Shown: in pieces, positions 8,530-19,551 of the stretch | Layout: each line of letters begins with the position of its first letter | Position numbering within the stretch: position 1 is the first letter of the stretch | From: Rosa chinensis | Taxonomy: Eukaryota > Streptophyta > Magnoliopsida > Rosales > Rosaceae | Direction of reading: 5' to 3' | Assembly (NCBI RefSeq): GCF_002994745.2 | Contig: NC_037092.1 | Span: forward strand, 86,094,398 to 86,158,397 | Length of the DNA: 64,000 nt | The notes under the pieces: generated by a model | The model's database searches: none | Seen by the model: the letters and a program-made list of their open reading frames with translations, nothing else | Told to the model about the DNA's origin: nothing | Program-made: the position numbers and the translations under genes

Positions 8530-9441
8530 CTACAGCCAAAAGGCAAGAATCCAGAAAGGGCCACTAATGTCAGTATCGAAGGGGCGCATTACGACCCTAT
8601 AAAGGGAACGATATAACGCACCCAATACAGGTTGCCCAAGGCCAATGCAAGTACCATTGTAGAGAGTAGTGGCCAGAGAATTCCAAGGCCTAGTAGGTTT
8701 GTTAGAAGAAATGCAAAAGATAAATTTGCAAAGCCAGAATTCCAGGAATGTGATACCTCCTGTATGGTCATGCTGGGTGCAGTAATAGTCGCGCCAGATT
8801 GGGAAGGATCTGCTGTGATGCCCCCGACTAGCCATATCCATTCTCAAAGAAAATTGAATGTCATCAAACTGACCATGCACATAGGGGTCAAAGTCAATGG
8901 GCAACCCCGTGATGGTAAGAACATCCAGCAGAGTTATGCTCATCTGCCCAAACCGGAAATCGAATGTATTGCTGGAGGTGTTCCAGAAGCAAAGAGCGGC
9001 GGCTAGCGGTGCAGGGCTAGTATTATGGGGAAGACAGAAGCATAGATCGATGGTTTGGGTGATACCCACCACATCCCATCTGGCCAAATCTCTCGCTCGA
9101 ACCTCCTGATACCAAACCTTTTCCTCGGGAGCAATGATAGGCCAAAAGTCTACTTTCCTCCTTGGTCCCCAACTGCTAAAATCACCAGGCACCTGCCAAA
9201 GAGCCGCTATGGGACGGCGGATGGGAAGCCCATAATAGGCCATAGCATCATCTGGCAAACTATCGCGAGGTGTGGGACCCAGACTCGCTTGACTATCACC
9301 GCCACCAAAGCCCATCAGTCGACTTCTCTCCTCTCCGGTCTGACTTCTACATCGAACACTCATGTTAGTCCACCAGGTGAATGCGGCTTTCTCAGTGATT
9401 TCATCTGCCTGATCGATAACGAATGGTTTCTTGGATGCCAT
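8530..9441 (-). CDS. PMD N-terminal exon
   Basis: The longest open part of the PMD gene, 303 residues from MASKKPFVIDQ. It carries the conserved core of the domain: a WYQEVRARDLARWDVVGITQ segment, then GQMSITLLDVLTITGLP and the aromatic-rich block around FPIWRDYYC. It ends at a TAG inside what looks like continuing exon sequence. The ATG at 9441 is the first in frame and follows the tandem-repeat leader at 9461-9890, which supports it as the true start. Confidence 0.65.
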   Translation of the reverse strand: MASKKPFVIDQADEITEKAAFTWWTNMSVRCRSQTGEERSRLMGFGGGDSQASLGPTPRDSLPDDAMAYYGLPIRRPIAALWQVPGDFSSWGPRRKVDFWPIIAPEEKVWYQEVRARDLARWDVVGITQTIDLCFCLPHNTSPAPLAAALCFWNTSSNTFDFRFGQMSITLLDVLTITGLPIDFDPYVHGQFDDIQFSLRMDMASRGHHSRSFPIWRDYYCTQHDHTGGITFLEFWLCKFIFCISSNKPTRPWNSLATTLYNGTCIGLGQPVLGALYRSLYRVVMRPFDTDISGPFWILAFWL

Positions 9442-9460
9442 TTCTAGGTCGCAAGGAACA

Positions 9461-9890
9461 CTTCTCCATTACACCTTGATTTATAGCTCAGATATTTTTG
9501 GAGATTAATTTATTAGCTGGGCCAGTGAGTGGCCCTAGCTAGTTGATAATTAATAAGTCATTATTCCATCTTGAGAATCGCATCTAAGGTGACATTGAAG
9601 ATACTTCTCCATTACACCTTGATTTATAGCCCAGATATTTTGGAGATTAATTTATCAGCTGGGCCAGTGAGTGGCCCTAGTTGATAATTAATGAGTCATT
9701 ATTCAATCTTGAGAATCGCATCTAAGGTGACAGTGAAGATACTTCTCCATTACGCCTTGATTTATAGCTCAGATATTTTGGAGATTAATTTATTAGCTGG
9801 GCCAGTGAGTGGCCCTAGTTGATAATTAATGAATCATTATTCCATCTTGAGAATCGCATCTAAGGCGACAGTGAAGATATTCCACCTTTT
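9461..9890. repeat. three tandem copies, ~140-bp period, 5' of PMD gene
   Basis: Copies start at 9461, 9604 and 9742 with CTTCTCCATTAC and end with GAATCGCATCTAAGG; spacing is 143 then 138 bases. Each holds the short palindrome-like GGGCCAGTGAGTGGCCC and a TTGATAATTAAT block. The array sits immediately upstream of the PMD start, where it could supply repeated promoter elements. Confidence 0.85.
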
Positions 9891-10600
9891 CCAACCACTG
9901 CAAGGCCAGCATAGTGGCCTGATGTTTTTTAATTAAAACATGATTAAAACCGATGCGGTTTTAGATGCTAAAGTTGCAGCAAGTATGGTGGTTTCGCTTG
10001 GTCACATGTCATGATGTCGATAGCCATGATCCAATCATCCTCTTCAGCATAAGACTCACAAATGATTAAATGACAGCAAACAGTTTGCTATTCTGCGTCT
10101 TATTTCGCCAAGTACGTAGGCCTTGATCAAACTTGATTTAGCCAGCGAAGTGGCTCCAACACCAACTTTTGAGAAAATCAACAGAGAGCCAGCGAACAAG
10201 GCAGATACTTACTGCTATACACATGGCGAAGTTACCACCAAGGAAGAGAAGGATCCTCATTCGTGATAGAAAGCAGTCTCCTTCGCATGGGGGGGGGGGG
10301 GGGAGTGGCACGCTAAAGTTCTGATCTCCTACAACCTACCCAAGTTTCACCAATTCACTGCATACCAGACATCAGATACATGAGAGGCAATAAAGTTGAT
10401 AAAGAAAACGTCAGTTCATGACAAAGGCAATTCAGATTGTGGTGTTCAAGCTTTATGGCCTATTTAGAGGCCTATATGGAATCAGTCAAGCAATTTCAAG
10501 CCAATAAAAGTGGCTTTGGAATGACAACTTTGAAGAAACGACATTATAAGAGCGGTACTAATTCAAGACCTCTTCAGTCAAGACGAGGACCTTTGACTTC
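9891..10600. other. element interior before 3' PPT, G15 run
   Basis: No coding signal. A G15 homopolymer lies at 10289-10303, long enough to form a G-quadruplex or to cause sequencing or length errors. The remainder is AT-moderate spacer that uses phrases such as AGTGGC seen also in the LTR. Confidence 0.5.
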
Positions 10601-10616
10601 GAGGTCTGGGGGGCAA
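10601..10616 (+). other. polypurine tract of the Ty3/gypsy element
   Basis: GAGGTCTGGGGGGCAA directly precedes the TG that opens the LTR. Such tracts prime plus-strand DNA synthesis in LTR elements; the purine run followed by TGTTTGG fits the usual arrangement. Confidence 0.65.
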
Positions 10617-11850
10617 TGTTTGGACCCAAAATGAGCATTTTGGCCTGACAAGGCATGTGTTGGAGAAATTGAGCCAATGTCAGTGGCTCAAGCTTTATAT
10701 TGTCGACAAGTTCGAAATATATTATTTAGAGGCTAAATAAAGCCTACTATGGAGAATTATGCGAGCTGTAAGAAAAGGAAATGATGGAAGCATGGAAATG
10801 AAAAGTCAACTTTAGCACATTTTCTTACTTCGGCTAGGAGAAACCAAGCTAAACAAGGAAAGAGGGGCGGAAGACTAACCAAAAAAGATCCAAATAAGTT
10901 GAATCTTTCCAGATTAATACTAGACATCCCAAGGATAATTTCTTATGAAGAGTGCAAGATCTAGTTTCAAGTGGAAAGCCTTCAAACAATCAGCCCAATT
11001 TTCTACAGAAGCAAAACTGAAAAACTGGACCTGTAAGAGGTCCAGCAGCGTTTCTGTCCCAACCACTATACCAAAAGCTCTGAAATTTTACCAGGATGAT
11101 CTACACTCATAGTGGAACATTTGTTATGAAGAAGTCACTGTCAAAATCTGAATTCTTGATGGAGATATAATTGAAGGAATAAAGGAGCCGAAAGTGCTTC
11201 CTTATCTCCAAAATTCATCATTCCTTATCTCCAATTATGCTTCTTTATCTCTTTATCTCCAAAATTCATCATTTCTTATCTCCAATTAATGCTCCACTAT
11301 CATTTGTTTAATGCCAACTGCTTTGGCATGGTAGCCTATAAATAGAGGTTACAAATTCATCACAAGACACACATTCACAACATAAAAACATCTCTAAGAT
11401 GATCTAAGTTCTCTCTAGAGCAACCTCTCTAAGAGCAACTCCTCTCCTTCTCTTTCTCTTACCGGTGATCACACTCCTAGTCCTAGTCTTCTCAGAAGCC
11501 GACTTTCAGTGTCACCAAACCCTCTGCCAACGTACTTTGGTCCTAGTCTCCTCGGGAGCAGACGGTAGTGCCGCAACCACAACGGTTACAGAACTAGCCA
11601 AGCAAGGGTAACGCCCTAGCAACCTAGCCAAGCTAAAGTCACGCTTTAGCAAGTTCTCCTCACTTCCCAGTGGTTCTCGCTCTGCTCGATCTACAACATC
11701 GAGTATCGATTGTGATTTTCAAGAAGCTCAGCAAAAGTCCTCACCACGAGGCACAAAGAATCCCGCGACGAGGTTGGTGCTCTCCTCGTCTACAATCGCT
11801 CGACAGAAGTCAGGTCAAGGGACACCTCCGACGACAGCACCTGACGGTGC
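10617..11850 (+). mobile_element. Ty3/gypsy LTR (right border approximate)
   Basis: The LTR opens TGTTTGGACC at 10617 right after the PPT. It has a TATA box TATAAATA at 11337-11344 followed by a leader-like, CT-rich region, as expected for the U3-R border. Its end is uncertain: at 11851 the sequence reads TGGCACGCCC, a motif I associate with the primer-site side of Tat-like elements. That would mean either that a following internal region was deleted, or that the motif lies within the LTR. Near 11200-11295 there are direct repeats around CTTATCTCCAA. Confidence 0.6.
11337..11344 (+). promoter_or_regulatory. LTR TATA box
   Basis: TATAAATA in the sequence GCCTATAAATAGAGG, typical of plant LTR promoters, with CT-rich leader sequence downstream. 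Confidence 0.55.
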
Positions 11851-12157
11851 TGGCACGCCCGTGTAAGAAAAGAGACTGTTGATCAGCTGCAACAAAACTA
11901 GAGCCAAACAATTACAAGCTAAAACTTCAGAGCCTCATCCTCAGGTAAACAGCTAAGAAGCTGTTTAGCTATCCATAAGAATGATTACAGATACTTACTC
12001 ATAGTGTAAGCACACTACTTCACACTTAGACAGGAAGGAAAGAGCACACTGCTACTATAGCTTTTTTACTTCTTGAGAGAATTTGATTCTTCTCAATTTT
12101 CTGATCTAGAACTGATATGGAATTTATCGAATGCCTAACAATTGAAACTAAAGCTCC

Positions 12158-12164
12158 TTATATA
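12158..12164 (-). promoter_or_regulatory. TATA box of viral promoter, copy A
   Basis: On the minus strand CTATATAAGGAG lies downstream of ORF2 in the non-coding region, at the same place as in copy B (25363-25369). In caulimovirids a single promoter here makes the pregenomic RNA. Conservation in both copies supports the call. Confidence 0.65.
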
Positions 12165-12389
12165 GGGAGCGGACTAAAACTGGAATTCTAAACAACAAAA
12201 TGTACAGAAAGACTCCTTGATTTCCTGCTTTCCTGAGTGCTCCTGCTGGTGGAGGTAGGACGGGGAAAAACAGATTCCTCTAGGTGAAATGTTTTTCACC
12301 TTTCTTTTCTGAAAAGCAAAAGTAGCTTTTGGGAAAGATCTAAAAGTACTTTCGGTGCTTTCTACACCTGCTACTTTACATGTTTTCGT

Positions 12390-14180
12390 TTGTTTCTGAA
12401 TTGTGACTAAGGACAAACAAGTCGTTATCTGCCTGGGCCATACGAGCAGTTGCTGCATTGTCTTCGACATCTGTATCAACATACATCTTGTAGTGGTTGT
12501 CTGTTTCAAGCTTTTCAACCCACTGTAAGTGTTAACGTTTGGATCCATTGGGGATCTAATTAACGATAAGTAAAGAGAGAGAGATTGACACAAGGTGTAT
12601 AGTGGTTCACCTCCCGCCTTAGCGGGAGACTACGTCCACTTGAAAGCTTATACTAGTGTGTCGAGCCTTGCGGCCCAACAAGATTACAAGAGATGTAATG
12701 GGATTATGTTGAATGGTGTTTAAGTGGGAGGAGGCATTCCTTTTATAGGTGAAGGAATGCTTCTCCTTTACATTGTTTTCGATGTGGGACAAGCAACCAT
12801 AACTATTCTAGTCTAGAGAGCCTATTTGTGAGGGCATGTTGGCAAGGCCGGGAAGGTGGCTTCCCGGCGACGGATTTGCGACTTCCGGATACCGTAGCTT
12901 AGCTTGAACATAGGGCTACAAGATGCATGTCTCGGTTGGGCCTCACCATGGCTCGTGGGTGTCTTAAAGAGGGTGTTACTTATGCTTGATGATGTAGTAA
13001 ATACTCCATATTGTTGGAGGTATGTACAGTAAGCATGCCAGTGTCGAGTCTATCTCCTTTCTTATGAGAGATAGGAAAAGGTCATTGCTGACTACGTCAG
13101 GATGATCGTAAGCAGTGATAATTATTTTTTCTCCTGCTGCCAGGAAGGTGTTCTTTATATCTTCAGAGATGATCTTCTCAATGTACTCCAGTGACATGGC
13201 CTTCATCCATGGAATGCTTGAATTTGGCTGGCCATTGTAAGCAACACAAGCAGGCTGAAGATATCTTCTTTGAATGATTCTTACATAATGATACGGAGAA
13301 ATATATTCAACTTCACCGTTCGTTTTCTGAATCCATTCTGGCGGGGTGGATCTGAACTTTAGTCTTAGCATACAGTCATTTTTCCTGACATTCTTGACCG
13401 TATTGACAATAATAGGGGGCAGTCCCTTGAGATCATCATTTGTTTTAGTCCACAGATTATGGACAAAACCATTTTCAACAAGCCAAAGCTTGTGTTCTTG
13501 AGGATGTTCACTCTGAACATTGACTAGGTATCTTCCAACATAAGGTCCTGCAATAATGAAGAGAGTTGGAGGAATACAGGCCTCAGAATTGTGCCTTCCT
13601 ATCAGATTATGGAAGTCGAACCAGTCTGATTCTTTCAGTGCTATGACAGGAACTCTAGCACTTTCTGGATCTTCAAGGAAGTGAATCTTTTCATTTCTAA
13701 CAGCACTCTGCTGTGTCTGAACTGCTTCAAACTGTGGTCTGCCATTTTCATGGAGCTCTTCTGCTAGTGCAAACAGAGCTGGGAACATAATACCACTGTT
13801 TCTTTCTTGAAAGGCGAATAAGATATTATCTAGGATTGTCTTCTGGTGGTAAGCAAGTCTCCTGCCAGTTCTGAACACAGGAAGATCAAATGTTTGAAGT
13901 TCATAATTAAAAACATTTATTACTCCAGTTGGAGTTGGTTTGCTTTTTGGCAAAGCAACAGCCGTCAACGGTCTTGATGAGCCTTTACGTCTGCCGTTTG
14001 AGACGGGCTAGCCAATCCTTTACCCTGGGATTGATTAGTTGAAGCTAGTCCTTTTGGACTTAGCAGGAATCTTTTGAGGATTTTCTCTTTAGGATCCTTA
14101 GTAGGTTCATGTTCTTTCCCAAGTCTTCTGCTTCTGGGATTATGACCTTCGTCGTCATCTTTTCGACTGAACATTGTCAT
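12390..14180 (-). pseudogene. viral ORF2, copy A, interrupted by a solo LTR
   Basis: ORF2 of the florendovirus-like genome, a conserved protein of unknown role. Its N-terminal part starts at the ATG at 14180 in one frame, and a frameshift near 13966 moves reading to the frame that is open from 13968 to 12976. The true C-terminal end lies beyond an inserted 499-bp solo LTR (12530-13028), at about 12390-12529; the last 20 or so residues of the open frame are LTR sequence. Two lesions make it non-functional. Copy B has the same protein at 25575-26649, with a frameshift of its own. Confidence 0.75.
12530..13028 (-). mobile_element. solo LTR inserted in viral ORF2 (copy A)
   Basis: 499 bp with TG...CA ends and a perfect 5-bp target duplication, GTAAG, at 12525-12529 and 13029-13033. 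Read on the minus strand it starts TGTACATACC and contains AGTAACACCCTCTTT. The element at 29143-29642 belongs to the same family in opposite orientation. No internal region or second LTR is present, so LTR-LTR recombination is the simplest origin. Confidence 0.9.
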
Positions 14181-14304
14181 TTCTCTAGTTAAAGCGTCTG
14201 GAAGATAGTTCTTGTTACCTGCAATTAATTCAACATTATAATCATATTGGTTAAGAAATAATTGCCAGTTAGCTAATCTTCCTCTATCAGCAACTTTATC
14301 AAGT

Positions 14305-14622
14305 TTAAAATTTTTTGAAATTCTTTACTCTAGCACAATCGGTGCAAACAGTAAAGGGTTTTCCAAGAAAAGCTGGAGAATTTAAAATTGTTTTCTTGAT
14401 AGCCAAAATTTCTTTTTCCCTTGTGGGATAGTTTAGTTCTGCAGGGCTAAACTTGCCACTACAAAATTTACAGATCTTTTCAGTGTTAGTTCCTGGAGTT
14501 TTTGCCAGAACAACACCGGACCAGTAATTATCACTCACATCTGTTTGGAGGATAATTTCATCATTTTCCTCTGGTTGTTGTAAAGGAGGAAGGTTTTTGC
14601 AGAGATTTTTTATCTTCTTCAC
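14305..14622 (-). pseudogene. viral RNase H segment, copy A
   Basis: Part of ORF1. RNase H removes the RNA strand during reverse transcription. Recognisable features are the LQTDVSDNYWSGVV strand with its first catalytic Asp, and the conserved Glu region around REKEILAIKK. The segment is out of frame with the RT part upstream because of a stop near 14671, and a frameshift near 14305 ends it early. It lies between RT and the start of ORF2, as expected. Confidence 0.75.
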
Positions 14623-14670
14623 AATTTTTTCATCATCTTCAGTGAAGTTCCATTTTCTCTTGGAACTTGT

Positions 14671-15530
14671 TTAAGGAGATAACATTGCTGTTAGTCTCGA
14701 GATTTTGGGAATGAAATCTCTCCCATAGTTTATGACTCCTAAGAATCTCTCTATACTATTAGCATCAGGAATTCTATCTGGGAACTTCCAGATTTTCTCA
14801 AGGATGTGAGGTTGGAGTTTTATCACCCCATTCTTGATGTTTATTCCTAGGAAATCCACTTCATCGAGGATAAAGAAGATTTTCTTTTCTCCTAAGATAA
14901 TTCCATGCTGAACTATCAGCTTCATAACCTCGTGGAGGTGTTTCATGTGTTCTTCTCTGTTTTTGGAGAAGACAAGGATGTCATCAATGTAGACGACGCA
15001 GAACTCCGCAACATGCTTGAAGATGTTGTCCATCTTTCTTTGGAAGATTGAGGGAGCTTGCTTTAGACCAAAAGACATTACTAACCATTCGTAATGGCCT
15101 TGTGGTGTTCCAAATACAGTGAGAGGAATACTCTCAGGATGCATCTTGACTTGCCAAAAACCTGACTTTGCATCGAATTTTGAGAAGACCTTAGCTCCTC
15201 TGAGTTGGTTGATTAGTACTCATACTTGAGCAATTTAATAACCGTCCTTCACGGTCTTCTTATTGACCCAGTGGTTTTCTGCATGATTTCTCACGTAGAA
15301 TGCTGGAGCATGATGAGGGCTAGTGGATGGTTGAATTAATCTCTTGTTCAGGAGATCTTCAATATCTTTTCTGAATTCTTTCTGATCTTCCTCTTTGTAC
15401 TGAGGAATGGCTTTGACATGACAGATAGCATTCATGTCATGTAGTCTCAATTCACAGACCACTGGGTCTTTTTCCCAAAACTTCTGGGGATCTACATCGA
15501 TATTCTGTTCGACTAGTTTCTTGATTTTAT
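14671..15530 (-). pseudogene. viral reverse transcriptase segment, copy A
   Basis: The reverse transcriptase that copies pregenomic RNA. The catalytic motif YIDDILVF is intact, preceded by FGLKQAPSIFQRKM. The N-terminal palm region at 15235-15530 is in a different frame, with a stop or small deletion near 15230, so the domain cannot be made as one chain. Upstream it is separated from the protease by the 1.87-kb MULE at 15540-17411. Confidence 0.85.
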
Positions 15531-16295
15531 CAAGAGTAGGAAAAAAATTCAGTATTGTCCCCAAACTATGCTGCCAAGGCCAATTTGACATCCGAACTTT
15601 CAAAAGTATCAATGTGATACCCAAAGACTTATTTTGACATCAACGTGATATTTTCGTCCAAAATCTCTGACGGTGCTGTCAACTTGATGACGTGGCAAGC
15701 ACGTAGCTCCCTCAAAAAAATGAAATGACCAATTTACCCTTTTTTTTGTTAATTTATTTTTTTTCTTCTTTTCTTTTATTTTTCTTCTATTTTTTTCTTC
15801 TTCTTGTTCTACTGCTTCTTCTTCAACCTCAGTCTCCTTCTTCGTCTCTCTCCTCTCCTTCTCGTTCACCCAAACCATAACCAACGCTGCCAAGATCCTC
15901 TCCAATTTCTATCTCTTCTTCCATATTTCTCATCCAATTTTGCCATTGATGAACACCTCTACAGCTCCACCTCAACCAAACCCACTGCAATTCGATCTTC
16001 AAATCCTTAAGGAAATTACGGCAGCTCATTTCGAGAATCAATAAGAAGGGATGGGTTCTTGGGTTCAACTGTTAACTATATAAATCCAATTGGACAACAC
16101 AACAACATAGTTACTGTACATTGAAACAACAAAAACCAGAGGCAACAAACGGTGGGAAGAGGCAGAATGTAATGGGTCACTCAGATTTTGATCGTTGGAC
16201 TCACTTATGGGTTTATTTTGGTTTGGGTAGTTGTTGTTCTTATGTAAAGGTTGAGTCTTGTAGAAAGTTGTTTTCCTAAATTTTTGGTACTTTTC

Positions 16296-16860
16296 TCAGC
16301 TGACTATACCTCTGAAATTATTGAACGAAATGTTCAAGAATTTGAGGGGATTAATTGGGGGAAAATCCGAAGGGAAAGAACCGTTCATGGAGTTGCTTGA
16401 GACATCTAAGTAGGTCAATACGCGAAGAACAGAGATTGGCTTCGAGCTGCCGGAGATTTTGCAGCTCGAAATGTCTAGGTGTTGGACATTAGTGAGGTTG
16501 GCAAGATCAGAAGGGAGAGCACCCAAATTGTTGTGAGAAAGGTTGAGGATTTTGAGGTGTGGGAAACCAGAAAGAAGAATAGAGTTGGTGAACCTGTTGC
16601 TGGAGAGATGAGCTTCTGGACTAAGGAAACCGAACAGTTGTCAAACCCGAAGCTGCCACCGAACTTGTTTTTGGAGAGATTGACTTCGACTAAGGTTGGA
16701 TGAGACAAGAACCAACCTGGGACAGAGCCTTTGAGAGAATTATTTGACATATCGAGGTTTCTGTGGTACTTCCATGAGACTATGCTGCTAAGGTTTCTAG
16801 AATGGAGCTTGATTTCTGTGATGGGTGGGTTTGAGCAGTTGGGAGTTTGATTTTGGAACC
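16296..16860 (-). pseudogene. LRR receptor-like kinase ectodomain fragment (CaMRLK-like)
   Basis: Minus-strand sequence encoding leucine-rich repeats of receptor-kinase type: [57 protein letters not shown] and [10 protein letters not shown]. At least one frameshift, near 16600, separates two open parts. No transmembrane or kinase region is present. The repeats remind me of the calmodulin-binding receptor kinase CaMRLK, but only as a guess. The piece lies inside a MULE without transposase, so it is most likely a captured gene fragment. Confidence 0.7.
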
Positions 16861-17153
16861 AAGAAGGATTTGCATGTTTTGCTTTTAAGAGATGCTGTTT
16901 CTTTCCCAGATTCTAATTCAATACCCGGATCATCACCGCTCCTTTCTCCTCCTCCAGCTCTGACCTCCACCTCAGCTCTCCGGCCCAGAGTCTCCTCCTT
17001 GTCACCGACATCGGCAGCGATTCTCGCTACTCCGACTGTTCTTCATAAGCCACAAACACTTTTGATCAAAAAAAATTTCTCCATTTCGGCTGTTCTTCAT
17101 AAATCCAAAAATCCACTCCCAGTGATAGAAAGGAGAGAGAATCAGATTGGGAA

Positions 17154-17155
<2 letters not shown>

Positions 17156-17189
<34 letters not shown>
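17156..17189. repeat. (GA)n microsatellite in MULE
   Basis: A run of GA dinucleotides, about 34 bases, just inside the right TIR of the Pack-MULE. It is followed by a T-rich tract. Confidence 0.85.
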
Positions 17190-17191
<2 letters not shown>

Positions 17192-17420
17192 CGATCTCGT
17201 TTGCTTTGTTTTTTTTTTTTAATTAATTAGTAAAGAAAGACAATTTTACCCTTGCCACGTCATCAAGTTGACAGCACAGTCAGAGATTTTGGATGGAAGT
17301 ATCATGTTGATGTCGAAATAGGTCTTTGGGTATCACATTGATACTTTTGAGAGTTCGGTATCAAATTGGCCTTGGCAGCATAGTTTGGGGACGGTGACTG
17401 AATTTTTCTCTCAAGAGTAG

Positions 17421-18060
17421 GAATTTTCTGAGACTCAAGCTTATATATTCTGGAAGTGCTTGAGGTTATGCTCATGGATGAAACTAGCTTCTTCTTCTTC
17501 ACTAGTTTCTTCTTCTTCTTCTTCAAAAGATTCTTCAACAAGTAGTTCTGGAGTATGGTTTCAAATTTGGGTTTGTAGGGGGTAAGATCACCACTATTCT
17601 GTTGCGATCTCTGATATTGTGTAGTAAATTTTGGACCTACTACGCTTTTGGCTTGAGTAAGCCGATCTGCCCAGAACACCCGTTCTCCTTTTCTGAAGCA
17701 TATCGCTTCTTCATCCTGGATGAATCTCTGTTGGAGAATAAAATCATTTCCCAACAAGAAATCTGATCATTGGCCTTCAGATTGCCAAACATTATGGATG
17801 ATAAATGTTCCTCCACCAATGGTGATATGAACATTTTTTGCTACTTTATTCATTGTAAGATGGCTTCCATAAAACGTAACACCAGTAGCTGTTCTTTTCT
17901 TATCTTCTTTCCAGAGTTCTTCTGGAATTGCAAATCTCTTTGCAACTGTAAATCCCGATCCATTATCTACAAAGGCATGTAGATGATATTTTTTGTGATC
18001 TGGAAATTTGAGTCCAATCTCTATGTAGTTGCTGTATCTACTAGTAGAGACGACTTTCGA
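17421..18060 (-). pseudogene. viral aspartic protease region, copy A
   Basis: The ORF1 part between capsid and RT. The active-site sequence reads FVDNGSGFTVA at about 17940-17975 on the minus strand, so the usual D-T/S-G is D-N-G here; copy B has the same residues. Downstream there is a lysine-rich, low-complexity stretch up to the MULE insertion. The region is separated from the capsid frame by a stop at 18061. Confidence 0.65.
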
Positions 18061-19533
18061 TTAGTGAAACTCATTTTCTTGAGCTTGTTCCTGAGGTATG
18101 AATGGTTTACATTCTTCTGGAACAATTTCTGGTGGTTCAACCAGTTCAATATTTTCATCGACTCTTTCTTCATCGATTTTTTCTTCCTTTGTTTCTGAGG
18201 AAGATGGTTCCATGATTTCTTGGAACAAGGTTTCTACTTCTTTCTCTTTTTGCTCAGAGAAATATTCTTCATATTCTTGTTCTACTAATTGGCTGACAAG
18301 GCCATTCTTGATTTTTCTTCTTGCTTCAGCTATGAAGCATTCGTTGTGATAAGTCTTTTTAGACCTTTCACAGAACATAGGAAGTCCATTCTTTTCGTGA
18401 CATAAGCAGTAGTCACAAACGAATGTACCAGGGTTCACCTGAGAAGAAGACGTTATTGCTTCCGTCTTACATTCTTCCCAGTTTTTGACATGTAGAACAT
18501 TCATCTGTCTAGATTCCAAGTACTCTACTTCAGAATCTATTTCAGAATCAGATGATTCTTCTTCTTCAGATGAGGCAGAATATACTGACCTGTCATCATC
18601 TTTATTATCAGAATAGGCTATTTCGTAGCCCTTCATGTTTGCTGTTTCTACTATAGGCTCATATTCTTCAAATAGAGCTTTAGTAGTTCTTTTACCCTTT
18701 TCCGGGCATTCATTGGCATAGTGTCCTTCAGTTTTACATAACCAGCATCTACAAACTTTCTTGCCTGGTTGAGTATTCTGATGGTTGACTCTGTTATTCT
18801 TCTTTTTCTTGAAGAATTTCTTTTTAGGATCTTCATCCTGTTGCCTCTTATAATTGGAACTTTTCTTGAATTTCCAATCTCTTTTCTTATTACTCCTTTT
18901 GAATTTTTTCGAGTAATATTTTTCTTTTCTTTTTCTGTGGAACTTGGATTCATGACATCCCCAGTTGGTTGGCATATCCAGTATTCCATAACAGAAATTT
19001 TCAACTCCTTTGAGTTGTTTCTTGGCCATCTTAGCTCTAAGATTGGCTTTGCACTGTTCTTTCAGTAATTGCCTAATTCTGTCAGCAATTCCTCCAACTG
19101 AAAATCTTTCAATTGGTTTTTCTGCTATACTTTCTCGCACAGCTGTTCTCCATGGTTCAGGGAGTTTCCTGTGCAATAGGTTGACTAGATCAGTATTCTC
19201 TAGTTCGCCAATTGTACAGTAATATTCTTGAAATTCATTCAAGTATTCTTCAAAATATCTCATGTCACAAATTTTGAGAGCATAGATATTTGATTTGACC
19301 GTTTCTTTAGCCTTTTCATTCAGATTTGAAAGATCTCCACAGAATTGATTGTACAGGGGTACTGCAAAATCATACAGAGACTTTGAATTTTTGATCTCTT
19401 CTAGCCAGTCTTTCCCTCTGGCAGTTTCTTTAAAAGCGAAGTAATACTTTTTTGCTACTCCGGTAAGAGTAGTTTCATAGTACACCTGAAGATCTGGTGC
19501 TTCAAATTTTCCAAGGGTTAGAGCAGAAGCCAT
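18061..19533 (-). pseudogene. viral capsid region with zinc knuckle, copy A
   Basis: The longest open piece of copy A, 490 residues. It carries the helical capsid core, a strongly basic region, and a CCHC zinc knuckle ([14 protein letters not shown]) that binds nucleic acid, then an acidic C-terminal part. A second cysteine-rich motif (CDYCLCHEKNGLPMFC) lies further on. The first Met (MASALTLG) is probably internal: an in-frame stop at about 19552 separates it from the movement-protein part, where copy B has a sense codon. Confidence 0.8.
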
Positions 19534-19551
19534 CTTCAGGCTATCAACCCA

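Larger units (their letters stand above)
6437..9441 (-). pseudogene. plant mobile domain (PMD) gene, antisense in retrotransposon, broken
   Basis: A minus-strand gene with a plant mobile domain (MAIN/MAIL1-like). PMD genes occur both as host genes and as antisense extra ORFs of Ty3/gypsy elements. The first exon starts at the ATG at 9441 and reads through PMD-like sequence (LLDVLTITGLPIDFDP near residues 175-190). An in-frame TAG at 8530-8532 interrupts it; reading then continues to a donor-like AAT|GTAAGG at 8446/8445. A one-base shift near 8230 breaks the next coding block, which resumes at about 7789-8211, and a proline- and acid-rich part follows at 6437-6964 (175 residues). With a stop and a frameshift it is most likely non-functional. 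Exon borders beyond the first are not certain. Confidence 0.7.
15540..17411. mobile_element. Pack-MULE with LRR receptor-kinase fragment
   Basis: Long terminal inverted repeats (about 150-200 bp) run inward from GAAAAAAATTCAG at 15540 and from CTGAATTTTTCTCT at 17411, with shared landmarks CCAAACTATGCTGCCAAGG and AGTATCAATGTGATACCCA. The flanks carry a perfect 9-bp target duplication, CAAGAGTAG (15531-15539 and 17412-17420). Long TIRs with 9-bp duplications define Mutator-like elements. No transposase is present. The interior holds a host-like LRR fragment (16296-16860, minus strand). The same TIR family bounds the element at 52790-54424. Confidence 0.9.

Noticed and set aside
9055..9447. 130-codon + strand ORF at the PMD gene
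   Set aside because: It is antisense to the well-supported PMD exon and shows no domain.
12530..13028. Cassandra-type TRIM containing a 5S rRNA promoter
   Set aside because: No 5S internal promoter sequence is visible, and there is a single LTR with its own 5-bp target duplication.
16825..17226. 133-codon + strand ORF ending in GA repeats
   Set aside because: It runs through MULE sequence into a (GA)n run and a T-rich tract; the composition is low-complexity and no motif is seen.
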